Origin: Brugia malayi
Lineage: Eukaryota; Nematoda; Chromadorea; Rhabditida; Onchocercidae
Reading direction: 5' to 3'
DNA: 64,000 bases
Assembly: GCF_000002995.4 (NCBI RefSeq)
Contig: NW_025062477.1
Location: forward strand, 8,838,649 to 8,902,648
The notes below the pieces were generated by a model, which was not told the DNA's origin, searched no databases, and saw nothing but the letters and a program-made list of their open reading frames with translations. Shown in pieces: positions 26,778 through 39,500 of this stretch; the stretch's first letter is position 1, and each line of letters starts with the position of its first letter. Both the position numbers and the translations under genes were made by a program.

Positions 26778-29700
26778 ATGGACGCTGGCAGTTTAGTTGC
26801 TGGGTCACATTACTTAGGTAATGTTCTGTGTTTGATTTAAATGAGTTGACTTCTATTTTTCGATCCCTTTTCTTGTTTATAAAGGATAGTAATCCAAATG
26901 AATGATTCAACAATTTATTGTTTAATTCCCATTTAAATACTTACGTAGTGTGTAATAGCATAAAGGTTCCAAGCATGCCAGCATTATAATATTTCTGATT
27001 TTTTTGATTGAAACTGTGCTGTCCTGATCGGAAGGTAATTACGTTATATAATGAAGTTATCTACACATGGTTGGGCTTAAATAACTTTGTTAGAAAGAAC
27101 GTTGGTAAATATACGCAGAAGTATCTTAGTATTTAAAATCTTTACAAGATGTGATGATGTTTTTTGACTAAAATTCAACGCTTATCGTTGTTACTGTTTA
27201 GAAATGTTTCATCGATGGGTTTTTACAAGGTCGGTGATACATTCAGTATATTTATTTATTTATTTAAATATAAATCTATGGAAGCAAGTCATGAAATTTG
27301 AAGTCTTTCAGAAAATCCGGAAGAACCAATTGCAAATCAACCACTATTGATTTCTGCTGGTTATGATCAATGCATTAAATTTTGGGATATTGCAAGGGGT
27401 GAGGCACGAGAGAATTTCGTTCATAAAGACTCTCAAATTAATGTGACAAATATTTCTCGAAATGGCTTATATTTGGCGATTGCGGGCTGGCAACATATGC
27501 GTGTTTATCATTTAGGGGTAAGACATTTTAACGGTTATTTAATGTTAACAATTGTCTGGAAAGTATAATGGGTAGCTAAGGTTATGAGAAATCAGAAGAG
27601 TTCGGACCATAATAAAAAAAATAAAAAAAAGGAAACGGAATGTGAAGTGGTTCAGAAAGAGCATAAAATCGGGAAAAGTATCTTTAGGTTTCCAATTTAA
27701 GTTCCGGATTTCTGGGTTTTCTTCATTAGATCTATTAAATATGGCAGTCTAAGAAATGTTTTCCCAAGCAAGTTTTTTTTTTTTGGAATTTTTGGATTTC
27801 AGGTGTCTCCTCCAACATTGGTGACTTCATGTGACACGATGTACAAAAATGTGACAGTGATTGGTTTTGATAGGCGTTGCAGATGGTTTTACACTGCTGG
27901 CGAGGATGGTTTTGTAAAACTCTGGGAATTCCATAGTTCCTTAAATTGCCGAAGATGTTTTCAAGTGGATAGTTTCTGTTTATTACCTTAAGTGCAAAGT
28001 TTCTATGAAATTATTTGTTCATAAAAATCTGCAACTAGGATATCAAAAATTTTAGTCTTCAGTCACAATTCATCTTATTTAAACTGTTCAGTTAATGGCA
28101 GCGCAAGAGATATCACAATGTGTACATCTTAAAAAAATTATTATTAGAGAGAATGTAGAGGAAAAATTTAGTAGTAATATCAAAACGTCACATGTGTACG
28201 GCAATTTTTTGGAATTCTGATTTGATTCGAGGATTTAGTAGTATAGCGTATTCATATTTTTTGATGGGATAGGATATCATGAACATATAAAATATCTATG
28301 TTCATGATATGAAGATGAAAAAGATCGCATGCAAAGTGAGTAAATTAGTAAAAAATTAGTGTATCATGAACATATAAAAAAAAATGTCTATGTTTCATGA
28401 AGATGAAAAAAGATTGCATGCAAAGTGACAAAGTGAGTAAATTAGTATGGTGTGCAACATCAAGAACATTATATGTAAAGGCTGAAGAAACGTTATACAC
28501 AGAACTTTGTTTTTCTTTCTACTATATTTTCAGGTCAAATCTGCAGTGAATTGTGTTATTACCCATCCAGATTGTATGATTCTAATTATATCAGATATCT
28601 CCGGAGCATTGTATTTCTGGGATATACGAAGTGATGTCAGCGATATATTTGCAAACTTAGATCTCGACATATTTGAGCATGTCACTTATGTTGATATCAA
28701 TAGAATTGGTGATACACTTGTAGGGGTAACAAATAAGGGAAAAGTTATAGTCTGGTCAGTATCAGCATCATTCGAATTGGGCTCTGCGTCCAGCACTGGT
28801 CTTACACTGTACGTTTTTAATGAAGCGTAGCAAAGATTTTGATGAAAAGTTTTGATTAGATGATTTGAATTGTTGACAACAGAAAGCTGTTTGTGGAGGG
28901 TGATTTACTGTAGTTATACGGCCGTGGTTCCTTCATGACAAACGTATATTACAAGAGGGATATATATCAAGGCTACAATATTTCATATTATAGCATTTAG
29001 TTGAGAGGTGCCAAACCGATGTTAGACAGCTCTTTCATCTAGATCAATTAAGTTCAAATCTTCACAATACTTTTGTGTAGATGAGTTGTGAAACTTCTAA
29101 GATTCGTTTTGCGTAAATTCTCTGGATTAATCTTCGTAGATTTCACATTGTAGACAGCAGAAATCAAAAACTATTGCTCATTCGAAATATGCTTTAAAAT
29201 GTCACTATTCACCTGACTATAAGTATTTTGCAACAACCGGTGCTGATGGTTATGTGCATCTATGGGATGCTACAAATGTTACGAAACTCGTAAAGTCCCT
29301 TTTCGTTGCGTCTGATTTAACAAAGTCGGTTCACTTAGAAAAGGTGCTTTAATTTTTTTTTTTTCATTAAGCACTAAAAACCAGAGAGATTCACTACTAA
29401 CATATATGCAGTTGAAGATGAGTTAATAAGTTTTAAATGTAACATGCAGTTAAAATCATGAAAATTTGGGTCTCCTATGCAAGATGGTTTGTTTTTTATT
29501 TAGTTAAATTAAAAGAGTGCCAATCTATATAGATTTAAAGGAAATGAATTACAAATGTTGTAAAGTTAGAGTTAAGGTTTAGACAGAGCTTTAATTCTGA
29601 AGATAGAGATAAACTTTCAATTGCTTTTAGTTGATTTGTTTCAGATGGAATCACGATGGGTTTGGGATTGTGCGTTTACATCCGATTCGAAATATCTGTT

Positions 29701-29889
29701 TACCGCATCTGGTTGTCAGTTGAGGTTATGGAATCTTGAGACTGAAGAGGTACGCAGTTTGCGTTTATGCAGTTTTATTTAGTGTAAACCTAAATAAAAA
29801 TTACGAATAGTTGGATCATATTTCAGATAGTGCGCCAATATCAAGGTCACAGCAAAATGATATCATGTTTTGCATTCCGAGAAGGTTGA
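26778..29889 (+). CDS. lst-8: LST-8 / mLST8, WD40 subunit of TOR kinase complexes
   Basis: Beta-propeller protein that binds the TOR kinase domain in TORC1 and TORC2. Seven exons: 26778-26817, 27312-27517, 27803-27964, 28534-28808, 29154-29343, 29645-29749 and 29827-29889, total 1,041 nt or 346 residues, close to the usual 320-330. Signatures: LLISAGYDQCIKFWDIARGE, HKDSQINV, MRVYHLG, RWFYTAGEDGFVKLWE, SAVNCVITHPDC, GALYFWDIRSDV, HSKYALKCHYSPD, TTGADGYVHLWDA, SRWVWDCAFTSDSKYLFTAS, and the ending GHSKMISCFAFREG. Only the first exon (MDAGSLVAGSHYL) is uncertain; it was chosen because its GTAATG donor keeps phase with exon 2, which has no ATG. It lies directly downstream of ROCK, as recalled for C. 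elegans (C10H11.8/C10H11.9). Confidence 0.92.
28274..28447. repeat. Imperfect tandem duplication with a 14-bp perfect hairpin
   Basis: Two copies of a 76-86 bp unit lie in LST-8 intron 3, at about 28275-28350 and 28362-28447, sharing TATCATGAACATATAAAA, GCATGCAAAGTG and GAGTAAATTAGTA. The first unit begins with a perfect inverted repeat: ATATCATGAACATA at 28274-28287 and its reverse complement at 28297-28310, with a 9-nt loop. The second unit has lost part of the right arm. Confidence 0.8.
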
Positions 29890-31426
29890 CTTGTTTTTTA
29901 AAAAGAAAAAAGGAATATCAGTAATATATTCATTCCAATTTTACACGAAATGAAAAGCAGTTCACTCATAATTCAATTAGATAAAATTTTTTTTTAGTTA
30001 ATGTCGTTTCTTTTTTTATAAATGCACTTACTCTAACATGATGAGCTCACTCATTCATGTTTTGTCAGTTTCAAGCTTAATTTCTGCACAAAACTAGAAT
30101 TTGTTGTCAATAATAGGTTCTAAAATTTCGAATAACTTCTGGAATTGTATTGCTAGATATCATATGTATCATTTATAATTGAATATATTTCTCAAGCACA
30201 TAGATTTCGAAGTTATAAATCCACTGTTCTTATATTATTATCACTGTTTGGAATGGTTTATACATAACGTTACATTCACACATATTGAAATATGTCGTAT
30301 CGTGTTCTCAATTTGAGGACCTCTGTCACTGCAAATTTAAGGGAAATTGTTCCGTTTTCAGGTTTCAAAGAGTACTGATTTACCAGACACTTTTAGACGT
30401 CATTAGTGGTGCGCAAAAAAAGAGTTATTGTTTTTGTATTTTTATTTGCTTGTACTGTATATATAGATATTGCAGTGTTTTCAGATCTTCATTTACATAT
30501 TAAAACAGCTTTTTTCATCCACTGATTATGCTTTCAGTTATTTGAAATCAGATTTTTGACGCTTTTTTATGATCAGGTTAACGTAAATAGTCATTACGTC
30601 ATGATTATTTTAAAATCTATATTTCCAAACAAGCAGATGATAAATTAAATATTATATTTCATAATACATTGCTGACGAGTAATAATTAACTGTGGCACGT
30701 TTTGGAAACAATAAATTGATGTGTATAAATCTATGTTTTATGTTGAGCCAACAAATTTAGCTAGTCCTATGGAACAGTGGGCACTAATACTCAGCACTAG
30801 CTATTGCTGTTAATTTCGTTTAGCCAGTCGTTTAAAACAGCGTATCATAATCAGTTATTGCTCGACAGCACTGTATTATAAAATGTGATGGTAATTTGTC
30901 ATCTGCTCAGTTTTTGATAATGAATTGTTTTGAGTTGGTACCTTGAATGGACATAGTTCTTCCCTTTTCACTATATTAAGGAATACTAGACTTTACCAAA
31001 CGAGTTGTTTCATTATATAGAATTTAACTAAAGTTAAATGCTTGAATTTTAGAAGTCGAGCAGCAAGTTGCCATTATGTCACATCATTTACTTATTTATT
31101 CTTTCAGTCAGTTATTGATAATATTATTTAGGACTAAAAGTGGTTGGAATAGAGTGAAGTCATTTCTTGTTTTAATGCAGTAGTAGCGTGTAGTTGGAAC
31201 AGAAAATCGATCGGAAATATTCCCCTCTGAAATAGTGAATCTACTGGTAATTATGCATGAAGGATATGACGGAGTATTCCTCCTAAGGAAGCCATATGGT
31301 AGATGTTGATCAGTCACATTATATTGCAGGATATGGAAATCTTGATTAGAAAAGATTGTTATACAAATGCGAATTTATTGTTGAATTACTGTTGAAAAGC
31401 TTTTGCACAGCACTGATTTCTAAAGT
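29890..31426. other. Spacer between LST-8 and the phosphatase copy
   Basis: AT-rich with no supported coding exons. It presumably holds the LST-8 3' untranslated region; an AATAAA occurs near 30708. Open frames at 30285-30503 and, on the minus strand, 31108-31317 have no splice or family support. Confidence 0.5.
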
Positions 31427-32148
31427 ATGTTGGAAGATGAAGCTGCGGATAGTCTCACTGAGAACAAGGAAGCTCGAGCCAAAAAACTCTGGCAGATGGC
31501 AGATGCTGTTTGTTTCGATGTCGATTCCACCTTATGCACTTGCGAAATGATCGATGAATTTGCGAAATATCTTCACTGCTACGAAGTCGTCAGATTTACT
31601 GAGGGAACAATGAATGGTGAAATTTCATTTCGTGAATCCCTGAAAATTCGGTTAAGTATTCTTAAACCAACTCGGGAACAACTGGAAGTTTTATTCAAGA
31701 AAAAGAACCAAAACTGACATCAGGTGGTGAAGCTTTGGTTGCTGAATTGCATCGCCGTTTTATTCCGGTTTATTTGATCAGTGGTAGCTTTTTTCCTGTA
31801 ATTCTTCCAGTAGCAAAAATTCTTAAAATTCCTGAGACAAATATTTATGCAAATGAGATGTTCTTCGATGAAAATGGATTTTGCATTGGTTTTGATGAGA
31901 CAAGAGCAACTAGTGACTCAGGTTTCAAGGATTTCGGTAAAGCGGCAGTCTGTAGAAAGCTGAAGGATGAGAAAGGATACCGGAATTTAGTCATGATTGG
32001 TGATGGTATGACTGATTTAGAAGCATCCGCACAGGCAGATCTGTTCATTGGTTTTGGTGGGAATCGATGTCGTGATGTGGTGAAAAGGAAAACATTATGG
32101 TTTACATATAATTTCGGTACGCTTAGGACAAGTCTAATAAATAAGTAG
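31427..32148 (+). pseudogene. Intronless phosphoserine phosphatase copy with one frameshift
   Basis: Phosphoserine phosphatase (HAD family) makes serine from phosphoserine. The frame runs from ATG 31427 to a TGA at 31715-31717, and homology resumes at once in the -1 frame to TAG 32148; the break is in an A-rich run (about 31697-31705). Apart from that, catalytic motifs are intact: DVDST (motif I, nucleophile Asp), a following Glu in CEMIDEFA, Arg in FRESLKIRL, LISGSF (motif II), Lys after TSDSG (motif III), MIGDGMTD (motif IV) and DLFIGFGGN. Combined length of about 240 codons fits the family (about 225). There is no intron, whereas every other well-resolved multidomain gene here has many, so a retrocopy is likely. 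Neither flank shows a poly(A) tail or clear target duplication. A functional gene with a homopolymer sequencing error is the main alternative. Confidence 0.75.
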
Positions 32149-33524
32149 AAGTTTTATGATAGCAGTTTCAAGCATCATCGTTTGCCGTTCGGAACGAATT
32201 ATTTGCTACTGTTTGAATATTTCAGTACTCATTAAAGATTTTGCTGATTTGCATGTAGTAGGTAGTTTTGATAGGTAGATGATACTTCGATTACTTATCT
32301 GTACAGAAATTGGAAATCAGTCGTAGTTGTAATTTCAAAATTCTGTTGCATATTGAATGTTTACAGTAACACTCAGAACTAGTTTTGAGTTTGAACTCAC
32401 TGAAGTTGAAATGCCATCTAATGTGATTAACTTTGATTATAATAAAGCATCAATTTCTCATTCATGTTGCAATTGCTATAATCAATATTTGTTTGACAAA
32501 CATGGCATTATCCCATCTGTTGTGTTTAATTAATGAGATGTCAAAGAAATAGCTTTTATCAACGTGGAACAATTAGAATCTACCGCTAAAATAATACTAG
32601 TCTGAACCAGAAATGGATAACAAGCTATTCCATCATTAGTGATATGAAGAGAGGAGAATCACAAGGCATTAAATCAATGCCTAATATATGGACGCTGAAT
32701 GTATCGGGAAGTTACCGAATTGATTCATTCAGAATGTGCCGTCTTAGTAAGTTTCTATTTGTAGGAGGAGAGTAACTAGTAGCATTGGTAGCAGGCACCA
32801 CATGCAAAGGAGGAAAGACATGGACAGCCGTACATGGGCAGCGTGAAAGTGATTGGAACGAGTGGTGGAAGAGAAAGATCATTGGACAAGTTTAAATATG
32901 TTCAGATTACTACTGGAAGTGGGTTATGAGGGACGGATCTGAATGAAATGAAATAAAACAAGTTTGAGGGAGAGATGGAGTGAGTGGATGTGATGAGTAA
33001 GAAGAGGTCCTTTGTATGTGTGTGTGTTTCATTCGATATGTCTTCTTTACCGATGTCTATACCGATGTGTCTTCTTTAGTTGTCCATGTTAGTTCACCAC
33101 TTCTTGTCACGCTCCCTGCTCTTATCCAGGGTTACATGTTGTGATTGCTTCTTATGCTGCAATATGATCCACAGAGTTATCAAGTGTTTAATTATAAACG
33201 AATGGATGGATAGAAGGAATAGCATGCAGCTTATTTACGATAGTAATTTGTATTGCACAGGAAGGATGGTACGTTAAGTATCACTACATTTTAGAGTGTT
33301 AAATTTCCATGGTGTCATGTTGCTTCATCTATTGGATGTCTTTTTCTCAAACTTTTTTCTTATTTTTACGGTTTTCTTCCAATATTACGTTCTTACTGCT
33401 AATTAATTAGTACTTCTGAAGCAATTACAGTGCGTATCAGTTAAATTTGTCCGATTCTAACGTTTAGCTTTCTTATGCATTTCAGTCTTAGAATGAATAA
33501 GTTTGCTGCATTACAGAGCAAGAA
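32149..33524. other. Spacer upstream of the RalGAP gene
   Basis: No coding exon seen. A purine-rich stretch (about 32760-33000) and a short GT run (about 33017) stand out in composition. The sequence just before 33518 ends in TTACAG, a possible splice or spliced-leader acceptor for the RalGAP start exon. Confidence 0.5.
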
Positions 33525-36500
33525 ATGTTCGCTCGTAAAGTAAAGTCAGCAGATTTTACAGCATCGTTGCAGCGCTTTGCCGATCTTCACCGTGATTGTG
33601 CGTCACGGGCCAAACATCTCAAACTTGCTCTCGATGCCCTTTGCATCAAGGTTTGTTCTGCATTGCTTAATTTTGAATTTTAGAACATATGACAGGAACT
33701 AGGACGTATGGTACTAATGTCTATACTAGTACATGTGATGAGCAGGTAGATCACTAGTAAATTATTGCTTGTTAATTAATTTCGGGATGACTACAGTTGA
33801 TGATTGCAGCTCTCTTAGTTCTTGAATTTATTTATATTTCCATTCTTATTGCTGTGGTGTTTTTTTCTAATGATTCTAAATAACTCTGACGTTCACTGAT
33901 GATAAGTATTTTAAGTTTCATCCTCCACATCATATCTATTCCTTTCCAGGACAAGAGACAGTTCATGGAAGATTATAGTTTTGAAACTTTCCATCTGGTA
34001 GATGAATTGTTACTACAAGCCGATCTTACACAAACAGCTCAGTCGGTTCTTGAAGTTGAATCAGCTTTGTGGACGCTCGAACAGCTACTGTGTCTTGCAC
34101 CAGGATTAGTTGGCAGTGGTATATGTCTGCTTACTTAAAATTCTGTTGTTCTTTTTTTTTGCTTTTAGATCTAAAAACTTACCAAATCTAAGTTTTAAGT
34201 CTTTGTTTTTCCAGGCTGGCAAAAGCATGCCATCGAATATGTCTTGAAAAAGGCTCTGTTTCCACATAATTTGCTAGTCGTAAGGAAAATTGCGCTGCGT
34301 CTATTTATTATTTGGTATCAGAGTTTGGCAATTTACAGCAATAGTAATTCGCAGTTAGATACCGTTTTTCAATGCCTTCTTCCGCATTTCCCATTAAGGT
34401 TCGTAAAATCTCTTTCATTTTCCATCTTTTTATTATGTAATCCTTTACTTTTTAAGGACCAATAGTACTCTCATCTGGTGAAATAGATAGCTCAACTTTA
34501 TTTTGTTAAAATTTTTGTTAAATAATTTTAACTCACTCATTTTCAGGAATACTTTGCCTACTGAAAGCATTTTACATACTTATTGTCAGTCGACCGCTAA
34601 TATCGCGGGACCAGGACCCATCCGCCATTCACCGCTTGTTAGTAATCCGAACAATACTGCGCCAAGTCCGAAGGAAAGAGCACAATTACTTCAGGTAAAT
34701 TTAGTAGTCGCGATAAAAAAATGAGGCTGTCGTGAAATGCTTGTATTATCATAGAATTTAAAGAACGTAAAAGGCCTTTTTAGGTGTATCTGGATAAGTT
34801 TCTTGAATATTGCACAAGAGAAACGGTTCGAATTGAATGGAATGATGAAAATATTCGTCTGGAGTGTGCAAAATTTATTTTGGATCGTGTGATTGTCCTT
34901 TATATTTATGAAATATTTCCTGATATAGAAACTAATGGTGTAGATATTTATGGTGGATGGGAAGGTGGCGAAGGACAGATGGATATTCGCGATACCGCCG
35001 ACCCTATAGTAATTGCACGATATTGGCTTATTAGGTTTGTTGGAATATTTTGAATATTTCCTTGGTAATTCATTTATTCATCAACTCTTTGTTCCTTCTT
35101 AGTTCCCTTTCTTCATTTAAAATCTTTTTTTGTTATTCTTATCGGAAAAAACTGAAGTTAAAAATTTAGTACTGTATATCTTCCCTGCAGATGGATGGCG
35201 ACGGTTGCGCTTACAACTAATAATGATTTAGCTGTGACGGGTCAGCTGCTATATCGCAAAGCTTTGTTTTCTAGTCGTAAAGCAACGAATACACTTTTAA
35301 CACTTTTAAAAGAAGCTGTAATGTTACCATTACCGTGCTCGAATGTTATTCATAAAGTTTGTTTTCCATCTTCGTGAACTTTGTCACTATGTAATTTCGA
35401 CAATTTAGTGTTAAGTACAAGCACCTTCGTGTTGTCCGTGAGAAGTGAATGTCATACTATAATGTGCAACTTAATTTTTTTTTCTTTTTTGTTTTTTTCA
35501 GCCTAAAATCTTTTTAACTGATTGTTAAATGCAAGATTTTCTCAGTTTAGAAACCAGGAAGTAAAGAAATATATTTCACTGATTGTTTGAGTTTAGGGTC
35601 TGAATAGTGGATAGTCCAATACATCTTGTAAATTTGAGGGTACTGATATATTCTCACTTTTCTCTCAGTCTTTTCTACCGCCATATATCTAGTCTTTTTT
35701 GTTAGGTGAATGCTTAAAGGACTTGATAGATTTCTCTTTTCAGGTTTTTTCTTTGATCAATACATGGTTGTTACAGCGAAATCTACCTCCTTTTATTGGT
35801 CAAGAAGGAATTGCAATTGAATCATTATCACTTTTGCTCATTCATTTTCTTACTTCATTTTTTCACAGTCCATACTTACCGGTAGCTGGTGAACGCTTGT
35901 CGTCTGCCATTTCTTTAACGCAGAGTTTACTGCAAACAACTCGTGATCTTTCCAACCCTTCAACTTCTTTGCAAAATTCACTGTCAACTAGAGTATGGTG
36001 TGAACTTATCAGGAGTCTTGCAGCCGGTGTACGCAATGTTACTTCCAGGTTTTGAATCATTGTTCCTTCGTGGCATTCAAGTTACTATGCTTGGAAGAAA
36101 TTGTTTTGGTTTGATTATTTATTGTAGTTGCAAATTCTTATTTTCAGATCTGACGCTTATGGACGTGCAACTTCTGGTGCTCTAGCGCAAAATCTACTTG
36201 GTGTTATTGTTTTTGTTCGAGCAATAAGTGGTTAGTCTGTTATTCATCTGGAGTATTGTCTGGAATATTCGAAATTAAATTATAACATAATCTTCAGTAG
36301 TTTTATTTAGTTGTTAACACTTTTTTTTTGCACAGATGGAGCTCACAACACATGGCTCAAAATTTATTGTTTAGGTATTGAAATCGAAGAAAGAGTGTGG
36401 GATGATGTGCTGGCTGTGTTCCAGTCTGGTTGTTGGATGCAAATGATTGAACAGTGGAGCCGAGTAGTCGGTAGTGTTACACGTGCGCTTATCCTGAATC

Positions 36501-39500
36501 TTTTTGAGGTTGATGTTGCTCCACCTACTCAATCGGTATATTTTTTTAGTCTTTTAATTCATTTGAAGTTTGTCCTGTAATGCATTAGTCTTTTTTGATG
36601 ATGAGTTCTGAAGCTACTTACTAGCAGGCAATAAGAATAAATTGTTACTATGTGATATTATTTCAGACTTCTCACCAAATAGTCAAAAGAGTGAAAAGTA
36701 ATGAAACGACAAGTACTCAAGAAGATGGAAATGCAGAATTTTCGGAAGAAACTCGATCCGAAAACGATAATTCTGTTGAGGACGAAAATGCGCAATTCAC
36801 TTCAGTGGTACAGGTAAATTGTTTTAAAAGATATTGTTTTGTTTTGTTTTGTTATTCGTGGGTTTTCTGTTTATAGAATCGTATTATCTTGTTTACATCT
36901 GCCCCTTCCTAATTTCCTAATTTGTGCAGTGACAGTTTTCTGCCGTATAATAACGAAAACGAATAAGTAAAGAAGGTAAATTAGGTTAATTTCCTTCATA
37001 TTTTTTATTATCAAATAAAGAAATCATTTTCGCTGAGCATTAGACTGCACTCTTTTCAACATTATTTCTTAACATTTATTGTGACTCTTTTTTTCAGTAG
37101 TCTTGCAATCATTGGGATTTTAAGTTTGTTAACTGTATTATTTCCCAGTCTCATTCCTACCGAAAAGCAGCAGAACTGCTTTGGATTTAAAATTTATAAA
37201 AAAATGTTGAACTAAAAGTTAAAATTTAGTCGTCTGTTAACTCGTCTAATCAATTGTACAACTAAAATTGTAAGATTAAGAGTTTTTGAACTCTTATTCT
37301 AGATAGCCTTGTTGACTATAATTATTTTTTGCTGAAAATTAATGAAAAAAAGAAATTCTATTATCTTTTATAAAGATACTTTAGTATAATTATTAGCATT
37401 TTATATGGACATCAGCAGCACTAACTGTGTTCATCTGCATATCCGCTTCCCCTTTCGCTCCCGTACTATTGTACTTTTTCAATATATAATGATCAGAGAT
37501 TTGATCCTTTTCAAGATAAGCTCTTCAAACGGATAGTTAGTTATATGCCGATATTTTACTGGGTTGATTATTTATCAATAATTTGTGCTTTCTTTTGGTG
37601 ATTATATAATGTTCCTCTCTCCACTTTCCAAAATCCGTAAATGAAGTAAGCACAGCTTTATAACTCTACATCAGGACTATTTTGTGTTTATGCAGCTGGT
37701 TTTATGGTACCTATTTGAGCTATTTTGACACTTTACGTGCTGTGTATCAGATCTATTTCTGACACTTTGTTCAATTTGAAGTGGAATGCTAACTTTTATT
37801 TCTCAGATTCATAAATAAATTGCTAACATAACCACTGTTTCGAATTATGTCAAATTATGTTGCTTCTTTTGCTCTTATCAGGTTTCTGTTTTTATCGTTT
37901 TCTGCTTTGTCATTGACCAGTTAGCGTTTCTTGGTTATAAGTATTATCCTATTGGTTATTGGTATCAGTATTTCGGTATTTTTATTTGTCTTGAAGAGGT
38001 GATGGCATTATTAACTGTTGACTTGTTCGAAGCAAATCAAATCTTGATGTTTTAAATCAAAATTAAACCATTTCATTTTTTACTTTTACAGTTCTTCACT
38101 CCGTTTTTTTTTTCTAGACGATGTTTGTTTTACTGATAAATTGGAAGATAAGATCAAGGAATTCTTCTGCTTTTGCCTTGACTTGTTTCTTTTCTCCTTT
38201 GTTTTAGCGATTAGTGTTTCTTTTGAGATTTAAGAAAAACTTCTGTTTCAGTTTAAAATTTGGAATTCTGCTTTCCGGATATCCCAATTTTTTTTTTAAT
38301 TTGTAAGAAAAAGCCAACTTTTTCGGTGTTTTTTATAATTTACAATAAATTAAAATTTTTATAATGATAACTTTATTTGTTGATATGTAGTCATATTGGG
38401 TAGTGATTGTTTAGCTATGGATTTGGTGTATATGTGAACAATCACGGGTTGTGCAGGAGAGTAACTGCGTCTAAGACTTGTTTTTCATTTTCGTATGCTG
38501 CCTTAAAGTTGTAAGTGAAGATCAACACGGACTTAAGTTGTCATCGTTTATTTTAGTTTCGATGATTATTTTCAGTAATTCTATTTTATAAAAGGTTAGG
38601 TCATATGGTTATTAACACCGACAGAATGTTTCAAGTTCTGTGTTTCGTCTTGGGTTCTATTGGAGACTATTAAAGAAGATTTTAAAAAATCTCTGATAGA
38701 TTCTTATGCATTTGGCCTCCCCTTTTCACTTCCTGATAATATTTTATTGTAAAAGATCTTTGTGGAAAAATGAGGATCCTTACAACAGTAAAAAATTGAG
38801 ACTTGAATTGATGTAAACCAATTTTACAATTTATTGCAGTTTGAATTTATTCCAACTTTACAAAGTTTTGTCATACTGAGCACATTGGTTGAATGGATTA
38901 ACTTTTGTCATTAAAATCAATGATTGTACAAATGTAGCTTCTGCTATTGTTGTTTTCTTTATGTGTATTAAACATGTTTTCTGTGTCCAAATCTTAAAAA
39001 GTTGAAGTGTAAAAAGTAGTTGCACTGGAGCTACAGTGATGTCAAGAGATGATCGAGAATTAGAATCTCAAACTTTCCTTTATATTTTTGGTTTTTTTTT
39101 TTTTTTTTTCAATTAAAATAAATGTATCAGATAGATCAACTATTCACGTGTGTTATTTCATTATACGTACTAAGATGCAAAAGCTTAAAGATTTTTAAAA
39201 AAAATCAATGAATTTTGTTAAAAAGGTTTAATTCATCCGTTTTATGCAGATTTTCTAACTGAATTTTGCAGTCTACTGGTGACACAGTAGTGTGGTTGAG
39301 AGTGTGGATGCGAATTGTTAATTTGGTCTCTCCGTTGCATGCTGCTCATTCATATCTTGCTGTTCAGGTTACTTATTTTCCCAAAACAGTTGATGATTTA
39401 CAGTTGATAAATTTGAACTATTGGTAATTCTCCATAATTGAAATATGACATTTCATTTACGACTACTTAGAATATGCTATTTGAGTATCTTTTTCTAAAT

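Noticed and set aside
26525..26821. Plus-strand frame of 98 codons before LST-8
   Set aside because: Hydrophobic AT-driven composition, no homology, and it overlaps the proposed LST-8 first exon in another frame.
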